In this document: piece after piece, positions 37,930-48,388 of the stretch
Numbering within the stretch: position 1 is the first letter of the stretch
Layout: each line of letters starts with the position of its first letter
Assembly: GCA_907163375.1 (NCBI GenBank)
Contig: CAJQUW010000492.1
Span: forward strand, 62,001 to 126,000
Direction of reading: 5' to 3'
Source of the DNA: Prostheceraeus crozeri
Lineage: Eukaryota > Platyhelminthes > Polycladida > Euryleptidae
DNA: 64,000 nucleotides
Notes under the pieces: model-generated
Told to the model about the DNA's origin: nothing
The model's database searches: none
Seen by the model: the letters and a program-made list of their open reading frames with translations, nothing else
Position numbers and translations under genes: made by a program

Positions 37930-38640
37930 ATTTTTATCACCTAAAAATCGAAAAAAAATTACTTAAGAAAGCTCAAAATATAGCGAAATATGACCATAAA
38001 ATAGCGTTAGATATATCCACATAAATGCATGATCTAAAAAACTCAAAACGTGACCAAAATATGACCTAAAAATTGCACATTGTAGTTTGGCAAAATTTAA
38101 AAATCGTGAAATATGGCAAAAACTATATTTCCAGTTTCAGTCAAAGAGTCAAAAGGTTCAATTTAAGACAAATAAAACGATTTATTTCAAACTTTTATCA
38201 GAGTATACCCATTTACAGCTTGTTGTACAAAACAGTAATTTGCTTCATTTGATGTTTAAAGATGTTTGATTTGCTTTAATTTGATGTCTGTCTTTGCGTA
38301 TCATCTTCTTCAACATAGAGACGAACTCTCTACCGAGGCAGCGGTTGGCTGGCAAGGAAAAGCAGACGACAGACGAGCCAATCCGGTAACATTCATATCT
38401 GTAGGGAATGCATGTATCGGAACTGTCCTCAGTCTGCATCACGCTGCTGAGAAGACCAATATTGCGTCATTCTGCAAGCATCATCAATTTCTATATCTAC
38501 TTCCCGGCAAACTCTAACAGTCTAAAAATAAAAAAATGACCGAAATATGACTGAATATGATGAGACACAGAAAATTTGACAATATTACCCTACCCAAAAA
38601 ATATGACAAAATATGACGTAATGAAAAAATTGCCCTACTT
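37930..38640. repeat. Probable decayed element with atatgac-rich flanks
   Basis: The word atatgac, often as aaatatgac, is clustered at 37985-38070 and again at 38535-38620, bracketing about 450 bp of ordinary sequence. Such subterminal word clusters are common at the ends of hAT-type elements. No clear inverted ends, target duplication or protein was found. Confidence 0.3.
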
Positions 38641-39604
38641 AGAAGAGTATAAGAGTATTCAATAGAATAACCACGGGCGTATCGTCCGTTGGGGCAATTG
38701 GGGCAGTGCCCCGAATGTATTTTTACATAACTTCCGCAACATATTTTGATCATGTACAATGTGCATAAGTGGCCAAAAACGCTACATCTTATCTTAAGTC
38801 TTTATTCATCTTTCCAACGGATGCATGTACATTGTACAACTGTCGGTGGTTTTATCCCTATTCCTCTCTCAGGGGCAGTCGCTGGAGTATCGCCGAGATT
38901 GCACCGATTGGCCAAAACCTAACACGAGTCACACATGATCAGCAATGACTCGTTGATGTCATCGACAACTCAGCCCATCTATCTATGTGCCGTTCGCACG
39001 CGCCAGATCAGCTCGGCGACGCCTTTCAGATCGTCGCGGCCACTGCATGCAACCCACGGAGAAGCAATCCATCTCTGTGATTCAATCACAGCCCTAGGAT
39101 TCAACCCGGGCGAAAACAGGGGATTCTTTACGAGTGACACTTACACTACACACTGACTGGTTAATCACTGCGAGTCTGGCAGACGCGTAGGTAATTGTTT
39201 ACACATGCACATCTTCAGTAATTATTTCATCATTATTTGAAAACATCAAAGTGACTCCTAGATTAGAATCCACCGGGTACTTTGCATAATGCTACATACT
39301 ATAAGGTATACCGATGCCAAGACTGACTTTAGCCCCGGAAACAGTTTGAAGCACACTACGCCACTGAGAATCACCGTCGGCCCTCAGAAAATGCAAGTAG
39401 ATAGTCTCAAATCAATAGTGTAAGTGACCTATCGATAGACGCTAATATGCATTTTCGGTCCTGAGAATGCATATAGAAGTTTTTTCTAACTTTCTGATGC
39501 ATTTGATCAGATGTGAGACAAGATGTGGTCCACGACTGCGCCATGTGACCCATTAATTAAATAACGCTGAGATGAAAGGTATAAAAGATTAGCCCTCAGT
39601 CATA
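38641..39604. other. No recognisable gene
   Basis: Includes a GC-richer patch (38990-39120) with a B-box-like gggttgaatcc on the minus strand that does not make a convincing tRNA. Nothing else was recognised. Confidence 0.35.
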
Positions 39605-40524
39605 TAGACTAAGTATATTTAGGTAGAGTGATAACTCAGCATTTATCAAATCCCAATGTGTGTACACTTTCGATTTTATTAAATGAACTCGAGGAGGATG
39701 CAGTTGGATATTGTTGCATACTGTGAGATATGCAAAGTTTTGAGGTTCTGAAGAAATAACCACGGAATTACCACGGTTTTGAAGAAATTACCACGCAATT
39801 CCGTGGTAATTTCTTCAAAACCTCAAAACTTAACTATGATGCAGAAGGAAATGACATTATTTTTCAGATCCTCCGTGCCATGACACCCTTGGAGTTGTTT
39901 AATTAGAAATTCGACAGGTTGCTATTATACTTTCATACTCAACCTCAAGAGTATTTTCTTTAGCGTGATCACATCACAAGCAACCTGCCACTGGAAGAGG
40001 AAAACAACACAATCAAAGACAATTATTTCAAATAACTCTAAAATATGTAAATGGGTCCACATTGCTATTCAGATTCATGAAATGAAAACATAAATTTAGG
40101 GAATCATAAAATCATGTCGATGAAAATTGAATCCAAAACTTGAAATTTCAGCCGAGAAAGCGCAAATAAGATCGCGCTTTTTCATGAAGACTTCCATTAT
40201 AATACGGAGCATGAAATTCCCTTGATAATCAGCTCAATTTCCGCTTAATTAGGATGCTTATTAGCAAATATTCATTCCTTTTGGTATCCAACTTGCTTCA
40301 TACTACTTATAAAGTGGGCGTCTTGTCGGTATTATATAAATTTGAAAAATTTTGACTTTTTCTGAAATACAATTTTCTCAAATACTTTTTCTCAACTGCT
40401 CAAATAATTTTTTGACCACGCGAACGTAATCTCCACAAGAAACTGAATCTTTTGATATAGAAATTTTCACTGTGTACAGATAATTTTTTGAGTTGACACT
40501 CTGAACCTATATATCCCTACTCTA
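39605..40524 (-). mobile_element. MITE family C, copy C4
   Basis: It is in the opposite orientation to C1, with ends near gactaagtatatttagg and ccctactcta. It is about 100 bp longer than C1 and C5 because of an expanded internal hairpin at about 39752-39832, where the word taccacg and its complement recur. Confidence 0.6.
39752..39832. repeat. Internal hairpin of MITE C4
   Basis: The sequence gaggttctgaagaaat and its inverted copy atttcttcaaaacctc bracket repeated accacg words; the segment can fold into a long stem. Copies C2 and C5 carry only one arm-like segment here. Confidence 0.5.
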
Positions 40525-41129
40525 TGCCAACAGTGTAATGAGAAGTGCAAATGGTGATATAAAGTGCGTTGTAAAATATAAATCAGCCAGATTTTCAAAT
40601 ATGATTATGTCTATGTTATTGCCGAATATATTGGCATGTGCGCAATCACATTTGCAAATATAGCTGACTTTTATTTGACACTATATTTATATATGAACCA
40701 TTGGAACATCAAATTCGCCTGAGTAAAACACGATTAAATAGGAGTGAAATGAGGAAGCGAACCGAATATCACTCTGCAATCCAATCTCATTGTATTGAAA
40801 GTCAACAGTGAAGTTATTTCTAGATGAGTTATTGACTGACTTTCTTTTTTCGATCATTTCAAGTGCATTCCTTCTATAAGGAAATATATATTTACTTGTC
40901 TCAGCAAACTTGCATGTTTTCATCTCATTTGGCAGCTGAGAAGAAGCAATTTCTAATTCTTGTTCAATATTTAGGTGTCAAAAATGAAATGAAGTAAAAG
41001 GATAAGCTACTGAAGAAACAAGATCAACTGTTTCATCTGGAAATATATTACTTGCATCTTCCCTTACTTTATTTGCATCTTCCTCGTAATTGCTAATTGC
41101 CAAAATGCCTGCATAAAGAAGGCAATAGA
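40525..41129. other. No recognisable gene
   Basis: AT-rich sequence between MITE C4 and the purine-rich repeat; no domains or element ends were seen. Confidence 0.4.
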
Positions 41130-41600
41130 GACATATGGGCAAAAGACAGAATAGCAAAATGAAAAGGGTGGAAGACATAAAGATTGGAGACAATAGAACG
41201 AAACAAAAAGGACAGGAGGCAGAAGGGCAAAAGGGTAATAGAAAAAGGATAATAGACAATAAAACAGAGGACAGAGGGCAGAAGGGTAAGATACAACAGC
41301 AAGCTTCTCGTACCAAGGAAAGAGGGAAAACAGATAATTGACAATAGAACAAACTACAAAGGACAGAGGGCAAAGACAGTCTTCGGGGCAATTAGGTAGG
41401 GGACAATAGAGCAAAATGCAGAGGACATAGAACAAATGAGTAGGATACATTGAGAGAATAGAGAAACTACAAAGGACTTGGGAAGGATGGGAAGGAGACA
41501 ATAGAACAAACAACAAAGGAAATAGGGCAGATGAGTAAGAAACAATAGAAATAGAGCAAACCACACAAGAAATAGGGTAGATGGGTAAGAGACAATCAGT
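41130..41600. repeat. Degenerate purine-rich tandem repeat (~44 bp unit)
   Basis: Units built on gacaatagaacaaa, then acaaaggacagagggc, then agatgggtaagag recur about ten times with many changes. The plus strand is strongly purine-rich, so the minus strand gives long open frames full of Leu, Phe, Pro and Ser that look like membrane proteins but are composition artefacts. Confidence 0.6.
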
Positions 41601-42400
41601 GGCTTATTTAGGGTGCTGCTCGTGCTGCAATCGCAGCACATGAAAAGTTAGAGCTATCAAGAAGATAATTATTCAATCATGTTTCAAGTGATTATAGTTA
41701 TGCTCCTCTTCCGGAGTTATGAAATTTGTATAGTTTCTCTTCGATTGAGGCGCATTTTGAATGATTGCTGCGATCTCTCTGACATCCCACGCACCGCAGC
41801 TAGATCTCATTCCTGAGCTCCCATTGGATGATATCACCGCCAAGAGATTCTTAGCTTGAGCGCTACAACACGTGAGAATACAATACGTGCTGCGCTTGGG
41901 AAAATTATCAGCCTATTGAAGCAATCATTTTTTCATCTGATGTTCTCGTATTCGGTTAACTGTAGTTGTGTGCATTAGCTTGCTATGATTTGAGTTAGAC
42001 ACTGGAACGTGTAGATCGCAAAATGTGATTGTGAATGCAAATTTTGTAAAGGATAACATAAACAAAACTGTTGAAAAGCCTGGATTAAACTGCTCTTTTG
42101 ATTCTTTCTTTCCCACTGTCACCAATATAAAAAAAACTAATCAAAACTGCATTAGTCATCCCAGCAACTTCGGTTGTCTGTGAGCACACATTTAGCAAAC
42201 TGAATCTTTCTAACATTTTTGAGGGCGACCATGACCCAAGAGCGCCTCAATGAACTAGCAATTTTGAGCATTGAAAGGAAGTTAACAAAAAGTGTTGATT
42301 GTGATTTGACTTTAATTTCATGAAGTAGCAAAAGGGTCTTCATTCGAATTCATAATCTTAAATGGGAAATTGAAGTAATGTTGTTGGTATTTTTGAAGTC
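41597..42400 (+). mobile_element. hAT transposon remnant
   Basis: The left end CAGTGGCTTATTTAGGG is hAT-like. The right end was not found, so the limit is approximate. The C-terminal dimerisation region of a transposase is readable inside (42156-42325). Confidence 0.5.
42156..42325 (+). pseudogene. hAT transposase C-terminal dimerisation domain
   Basis: VIPATSVVCEHTFSKLNL, and after a one-base shift TMTQERLNELAILSIERK, match the conserved hAT C-terminal domain, where residues of the type SERxFSxLxxI and RLxxLAxLSI hold two transposase subunits together. Everything upstream is decayed beyond recognition. The host element would be a cut-and-paste transposon making 8-bp target duplications. Confidence 0.6.
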
Positions 42401-42778
42401 AGTTTTTTATAAGCTAAGCGTCGTTATCATCAGGGCACATATCATAGAAAGTCATATAGATTATGATTTCATGAAGTTGAAAGGGAGGTTGTGAAAAGTG
42501 TGGTTACACAGATCTTATCGTATTTTTTACATTACATAGAAATCCTAATATACAAAAATATTCAATTGACCATGTACATATCATCGTGTTTCCTCTGTGA
42601 ATTTAGTCTAACAACGAAATATTAAGCCAAGTTAACCCGGCTAGGGCGTTAAAGGGTCAACAATTCAAGTTAGATAAAATTCTTTGTCATCTTCTATATA
42701 AATCAAGCATGCACGCATAAAGTGGATTCGCTTATTTACGTATTTCTCAATTATTATATCAAATCTCAACAGATGTAA

Positions 42779-42840
42779 CCACCACAAGACATGTTGACAG
42801 CCATGAGACATGGCTGTTGGGCCTCATCAGTCGTGGGTGG
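42779..42840 (-). ncRNA. Hammerhead-ribozyme-like motif (minus strand)
   Basis: The minus strand reads stem I strand ccacccacga, core CTGATGA (complement at 42824-42830), then a strong stem II hairpin (cagccatg / catggctg, 3-nt loop). In place of GAAA it has gtcaa, then catgtc and the other stem I strand ttgtggtgg. The altered GAAA means cleavage is doubtful, but the two stem I strands still pair. Confidence 0.45.
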
Positions 42841-42929
42841 GTATGTTCGAACCAGCAACGTTGTACCTAGAGGACGCGTAAGCATACCCGCTATGCACAA
42901 AGCTACTGAACCAATCGTTGAGAGAGAAA

Positions 42930-43373
42930 TTAGACAGGAAGGCACTGCTTTAACGCAGGCACACAGATGGTGGATTGCTTTCTGTATTCACTTAATGTCG
43001 CATCCGACATTAAGGCGCTTCTACAGAAGTAGACAGGTCGTCTCTTCTTCTGTTTGACAAGAAAGGAAGCATTGGAACATGTAACGTCAATGAAGTGGCA
43101 CAATCTGCTGACATAATACCATAGCAATCGAACAATGAGCAGCCAGTTCAACACTGTAAAAGTCAATTCTAGCAGCCAATTCTTCACACGCCAAATTGTG
43201 CCAAGTTTCAGTGACCGTCATCAACCGGATGAAGCAGCTAAGAGGCCCAGACGATGTCAAGTTCTTCAGAGAAGTTTGTGAACGTGTTTTCGTGCGCCTA
43301 CTAACTTTTCTAATAATGATCGGAGGGACCAACATTATCAAGAAAGCTTCTGCGCAATGTTGTGAATTCTGTG
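42930..43373 (-). mobile_element. hAT-like family A fragment, copy A6
   Basis: It matches A1 and A5 in inverted orientation between attagacagg and ttgtgaattctgtg. A 92-bp piece (42939-43030) interrupts it near its left end between two copies of tagacagg (42931-42938 and 43031-43038), an 8-bp direct repeat. Confidence 0.55.
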
Positions 43374-43502
43374 GGCGCTTCACGCAGGCGCCAATCATCA
43401 CATTCATGCAATCCGCCCGCCACGTGCCCACGATATCAACAGATGGTCCCCTTGTGGATTCTTCCACGTCCTCTAGCTCCAACGTCGCTGGTTCGAACAT
43501 AT

Positions 43503-43542
43503 CCACCCACGACTGATGATCCTGAAACATGTCCCGTGGTGG
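43503..43542 (+). ncRNA. Hammerhead-ribozyme-like motif (plus strand)
   Basis: Stem I strand ccacccacg, core CTGATGA (43513-43519), a 4-nt tcct in place of stem II, GAAA (43524-43527), the tiny stem III acatgt, C as the cleavage-site base, and stem I strand cgtggtgg. Core and stem I are well kept, but stem II is missing compared with the sister copy at 42.8 kb, so activity is uncertain. Confidence 0.5.
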
Positions 43543-43792
43543 TTAAACAGAATGTGCAGATTGACTACAAAATACAACTAGAAGCAATTATTAAGAAATA
43601 AAGTTTCCATAGAAATTCGACACTCTGTAATAGTAAAGGACTAGAAGGGACACACACATTGAAAAAAACAGAACATCTTGGACATGCGCTGTCACGATTG
43701 CGGCTTCCAGCGGTCAACAATAGGAAGTCACCGTCAACTTACAATAGATCGCCTTATGGCAGGAATCCACAACTGTTGCATTCACAGAATTA
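43543..43792. other. Spacer between composite element and A5
   Basis: No gene or element end was seen. Confidence 0.4.
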
Positions 43793-44304
43793 GATTGTTT
43801 AATCGTATCACTTTGCTAGAAGTGCAAACTGATTCAAACAGATGGCACATGCAGGAACTTAACAAGTGGGCAAAAAGACATTTTTAATACCTTGCAGAGA
43901 TAGGAAAAATAGTCGTACGTCACTTGCGAATTGCTCTGAATTCCTTCAAAATGCTCCGATCGCCACGATTCCTTCATATTCGAAGAATTTAGATCATTGC
44001 GCCAAAGTTTTCTCGATGATGCTGGTCCTTCCGATCATTATTAAAAAAGTTAGCAGGCGCATGAAAAAGCGTTCACAAACTTCTCTGTAGAATTTGACAT
44101 CGACTGTGTCTCTTGGCTGTGTGATCCGGTTGATAGCAGTCTCTGAAACTTTGCACAATTTGGCGTGTTTAATGTTGAACTGGCTGCTCATTGTTCGATT
44201 GCTATGGTATTTAGTCAGCAGATTGTGCCATTTCAATAACGCTACATGTTCCAATGCTTCCCTTCTAGTCAAACGGAAGAATAGACGACCTGTCTAATTC
44301 TGTG
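43793..44304 (+). mobile_element. hAT-like element, copy A5
   Basis: Inverted ends CACAGAATTAGA / TCTAATTCTGTG enclose 512 bp. The 8-bp flanks gttgcatt and gttgcatg match at seven of eight. The uninterrupted body lets one see what A1 looked like before the Penelope insertion. The open frames on both strands match no transposase. Confidence 0.7.
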
Positions 44305-44842
44305 GTTGCATGTTTCAGTCATTTGTTTCTTCTAAAGACATCCGATATTCAACCTGCTGAAATAACCAACAAAACAAAAGCAACTGTTGTTCATTCTACT
44401 CTCATTAACTTAGACAAAGCGAAAAGTCGGATTTCTGTGGCATTTTCTTACTGGATTGAAGTGTGTGTGAGTGTGTGTGATGGTTCACGGTCACCAACGC
44501 GGTTCCAGATGCTGTCTTGCTATATTGATTCTCTCGCCTAGCAGGCTGGTGCGGATCTATGTCGTCACCATGGTTCTCGCTTTGCTCTCCAAATAGCAGG
44601 CAACGGAGGAGGTTGTTCCATTCGTCCCTGCTTGTTTTGCTAGTTTACCGCTCATTTAAAATAGAATTAACTGATCCATCCTCACTGGTCCCAGTCTCGC
44701 CATAGTGTTTTTGTATCAGAACCACGAATTATCAGCGCAGTGCTTTTGAATATGCGTAGCATGCAGACTCGATTACGGCTTACTGCTACTTATTACATGC
44801 TTCATCACCACTATAATCGCTTCATGCTGACTCAAAAACTCA
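44305..44842. other. No recognisable gene
   Basis: Short frames; a small GTGTGTGA-type repeat at 44460-44482. Nothing else was recognised. Confidence 0.4.
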
Positions 44843-45656
44843 TAGAGTAAGTATATTAGGTAGAGTGGTAACTCCGCATTTATTAAATCCCAGTGTGTAC
44901 ACACTTTCGATTTTTTTAATGACCTCGAAGGGGACATTGTAGGTAATTGCTACCAAAAGTTTTGCAGTTTTGCAGAAATTGCCACGGAATTGAATGATCA
45001 TGATTGTAATGCAGAAGGAATGATGGTATTTTGCAGATTCTCATTATCATGACAGCCTTGGAGATTTAATGTTTGTTGAATGAGCAATTCGATGGTTTCC
45101 TATTACTTTCATGCTCAGCCTCAACAGTATTTTCTTAAGCGTGATCATATTGCAGGCAACCTGCCACTGGCAGAGCAAAATCACATAATCAAAGACAATG
45201 ACTGAATTTAACTTTGAAAGATGTAACATCAATATTCAGATTCAAGAAATGAAACATCGAATTTAGTGAATCATAAAATCATGCCGTTGAAAATAGAATT
45301 GAAAACTTGAAATTTCAGCCAAGAAAGCGCGAATAAGATCGCGACTTTTTCATGAAGACTTCCATTATAATACGGAGCATGAAATTCCCTTGATAATTAG
45401 CTTTATTTCCGCTTAGTTAGGATGATTATTAGCAAATATTCATTCCTTTTGATATCCAACTTGTTTCATACTATATATAGGGGCGTCATCTCGGAAGTAT
45501 ATAAATTGGCAAATTTTGACTTTTTTAAAACTGCTCAAATAATTTTTGAACCACGGGAACGTAATCTCCGCAAAAAATGAATCTTTTGATATAAAAACTT
45601 TCACTGTATACAGATACTTTTTTGAGTCGACACTCTACCTATAAAACCCTACTCTA
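44843..45656 (-). mobile_element. MITE family C, copy C5 (full length)
   Basis: 814 bp, almost exactly the length of C1, in inverted orientation. It starts tagagtaagtatattagg and ends accctactcta. Both terminal inverted repeats are preserved. Confidence 0.65.
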
Positions 45657-45730
45657 TGCTCAAACTTAAGCGTCGTCAATCAATGGAAATCGTCTGACCT
45701 AGCCGTTTCACTCCCTCTGCAAATGTGTAT

Positions 45731-46687
45731 CCATTAACTGACTTGTGCCCGCTCGCTGATTCATGTCTTTCAGTGGTGTCCAGGAGGCCTCGATCTCTGT
45801 GGTCTCAATTTACAAGCACGGCACAGGAGACTCTTTGGTCAGTGTTTGATGGACGTTCCCATCTAATGAGGGCGTGGTGCTTGACATTCTTCCTGGTCAA
45901 TCTGAAACCGGTGAAAGAATGCAGGCACTCAATGAAAGTGTGATTGACCTGCTGAAGCAAAACCGAGGTTGGGGAACCATTGGGAAGCGTAAAATCAAGC
46001 GTGGAAGGAAGATCCATCCAGACAGGGAACTATCGCTATGATGAAGCAGGAGTGACATCATCCGGAGCAGCAAGAGATCAACATTCAAGATAAGTCATCA
46101 TATGATGATGGTGATGATGAGTCATCATATGATGATGGTGATGATGAGTCATCATATGATGATGGTGATGATGAGTCATCATATGATGATGGTGATGATG
46201 AGTCATCATATGATGATGGTGATGATGAGTCATCATATGATGATGGTGATGATGAGTCATCATATGATGATGGTGATGATGAGTCATCATATGATGATGG
46301 TGATGATGAGTCATCATATGCTTATTGCTTGATTTTATGGAGGGGCTACAAAGGCCCGAATTGTGATCTGGGCTTCGAATGCTTGAAAAAACTCCGCGGT
46401 GGACGCTACTGTATTCTTTTTCGTATGTTAAAATAAATTATAGTGCTGCTGTTAGGGATTGTTGGTATTCTAATCATGTCCTTTTCATTGAATATCGGAT
46501 GCCAGATCTCTGTTGAAGATATAAAAGAGCATTTTTGAAAATCTTCCTCTTACTCTTGAAATAACGGAAGATGAATAAATGACGAAACATGTTGAATTAT
46601 ATATCTAGTCATCACTCAAACTCACAACCTATACTTTTCTCAGACTAATTGATAAATGAATTGCAAGTTTATTCACAACGTTTCTGC
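45731..46687 (+). other. Foreign segment in the Penelope arm (left copy)
   Basis: This is the inverted counterpart of 54722-56565. On its plus strand it reads ILPGQSETGERMQALNES and RGWGTIGKRKIKRGRK, then, in a third frame, the acidic repeat DDGDDESSY, then RGYKGPNCDLGFECLKKL and a stop near 46435. These look like pieces of a protein-coding sequence, but I recognise no family and the frames do not agree. Its 3' end is followed by Penelope sequence at 46688. Confidence 0.4.
46093..46320. repeat. 27-bp minisatellite, left copy (about 8 units)
   Basis: The unit is tcatcatatgatgatgg followed by tgatgatgag. Because 27 is a multiple of three, frames stay open: DDGDDESSY and MMMVMMSHH on the plus strand, MMTHHHHHH on the minus strand. 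The units are uniform. The histidine-rich frames are most likely by-products. Confidence 0.9.
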
Positions 46688-47462
46688 TTTAACTGCGTTC
46701 GTAATCGGATCTTTGTAATTGAAATGATTTTGGATTTTGTTGGTTCTAAAAATTGGGACTATTTTGGCTTTTTCAGACAACTTTTCGTTAATATCATGAA
46801 TACGACACATCAACATTTTATTAGTGGACTCAATGATATTATGTCATCAATGTCATATTATATATCAACTGTGGTCGCTGCTGGTCGTGTGTCTCTCTTG
46901 TCCTGACACAGTGTGTAGATTTACTGAAATTGTGCTGGATTGTTCGAGGTTATTTGCGTTAAAATTTGGATCTGTGGATTTGTCGTCTTGCTCCCCATCT
47001 TACTAAGTGATTCGTTTACATCTTCTACTGATATCTTCGTTGGAATTCGCTGCTGTTTTTTGGCTTTTTGGTTACACGTTCCTGAATTTCACTCATTTCA
47101 TCGCAGTTGTAGTGGTTTGGAAGCACTTGATTTGGATCTCCGCAGTGTCCATCGTGTCGCTATAAATAGCTCAGTCTGTCCTATTCATCGCGTCGCCATA
47201 ATCGCCAAGCCAAGCTCTTTCCGTTATTGTCATCGATTGATATCTGAAGTGTCTCACTTTCTACCATTGTCTGTTTGCGATCGAAGACTGTTTGTGGCGG
47301 CAGGTTTTGTCTGCTGTACATTGAATCAGCTGTTAAGAATCAGCTCTGGTGACACTATCTTCGCCAAACTTTCACAGATTATCGATTTTCTGTCACGTGA
47401 CTATACACGTTTGACCTTTCAAGATTGATCTTCTGAAAGATTGGACTAACAACAATAACGCT

Positions 47463-48190
47463 ATGCCGAAGACATGATCTGGTTCCCAAACATCTCTTCA
47501 GTTGGACGAAGTAGAACAATTGATTCTTCGCTCGGAAGCACGAATCATTGCAAGTTTCGACTCTCTTGCTGAACGTATATCTATGATAGATGCACGTCTG
47601 AATAACATACAATCTGAACCATATCTACTTCTATGATCTGAACAGGTCAGATTAGACATAGATTTCACAACAGTAAAAGAAATCATTACGACTCAACAAA
47701 CTCAGATCGAAAAGATTGAATCCGAGAAGCGAAAATACAATCTGATATTTAATGGTGTTTCAGAATCAGACTCATGTGAATTCGATGATGATGTTTTCAC
47801 AACAGACATTGAAAAATTGACATGTATATGCAAAACTATTGACGAGGGAAACCTGAGTTCATTTCCTCGCATTATCGGCTTGGACAAACTAGAAACGGTC
47901 ATTCACGACCTATAAAGGTTACGTTTGCCGATGGTTTCGTCAGAAAGAATATGCTGTACGGTCAGAGGGTTATCCGAGATGATGCTTCTTTCAAACACGC
48001 TTTCGGAACTATTTACATTAATAAGGATTTAACTTTCCTTATGCGTAAAGAAAAGAAACGCCTGAAAGATAAAATGAAGGCGATCAAGCAGGATTCTTTG
48101 CCTACTGATGAGATCCGCATTAGAAATGGCAGATTGTTTAAGAACAGAGCCGTCATTGATGAGATTCAAGTGGTCAATCAGTTGTTCTGA
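47463..48190 (+). pseudogene. LINE ORF1, broken
   Basis: Readable pieces in changing frames include LDEVEQLILRSEARII, KRKYNLIFNGVSESDS and, at the end, RKNMLYGQRVIRDD followed by LMRKEKKRLKDKMKAI. A coiled-coil-like segment followed by a motif of the type NLIFNGVSE fits ORF1 proteins of CR1/L1-type LINEs, which coat the element RNA. At least two stops or shifts interrupt it. Only the last 79 codons (47951-48190) are one open frame. It ends about 200 bp before the likely ORF2 start. Confidence 0.55.
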
Positions 48191-48388
48191 CAACTTACAT
48201 CAAACTGCTGTTTGCTTTGTTATTTGGCCATTGTCCAAAGATTCTACCCTGCCTCTGCTAACTTTTTGTCTCCGTTGTATTCAACCCTTTCGCATTCCTG
48301 TCCCACTACCATTTGTATTGAGTCTTCTAATTCAGATTCTGAGTATTCCACGTCTAAAAATAACCTGACTAACTTTACCTGCTCGTCC

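Larger units (their letters stand above)
42779..43542. mobile_element. Composite element with outward-facing hammerhead-like ends
   Basis: The left 90 bp and right 85 bp are inverted copies of one sequence that includes a hammerhead-like core and the block gttcgaaccagcaacg. Both cores point outwards, so the predicted cleavage sites lie near the element edges. The middle is largely a hAT-like family A fragment (about 42930-43373). No target duplication was found. Hammerhead motifs are known in Penelope-like elements and retrozymes, so this could be a non-autonomous relative; that is inference. Confidence 0.45.

Noticed and set aside
39055-39190. A possible tRNA or SINE head on the minus strand with gggttgaatcc
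   Set aside because: The T-loop lacks its conserved C, and the D arm and acceptor stem do not fold.
40978-41641. Hydrophobic minus-strand ORFs resembling multi-pass membrane proteins
   Set aside because: They follow a purine-rich degenerate tandem repeat; the composition alone explains the long open frames.
46565-46600. gaagatgaataaatgacgaa followed by acatgt in the foreign segment, similar in wording to the Penelope hammerhead
   Set aside because: The conserved CTGA is not present, no stem II forms and stem I strands do not pair.
46940-47428. A 162-codon plus-strand frame at the 5' end of the LINE
   Set aside because: It lies in the 5' region before ORF1, matches no LINE protein and is probably untranslated sequence.
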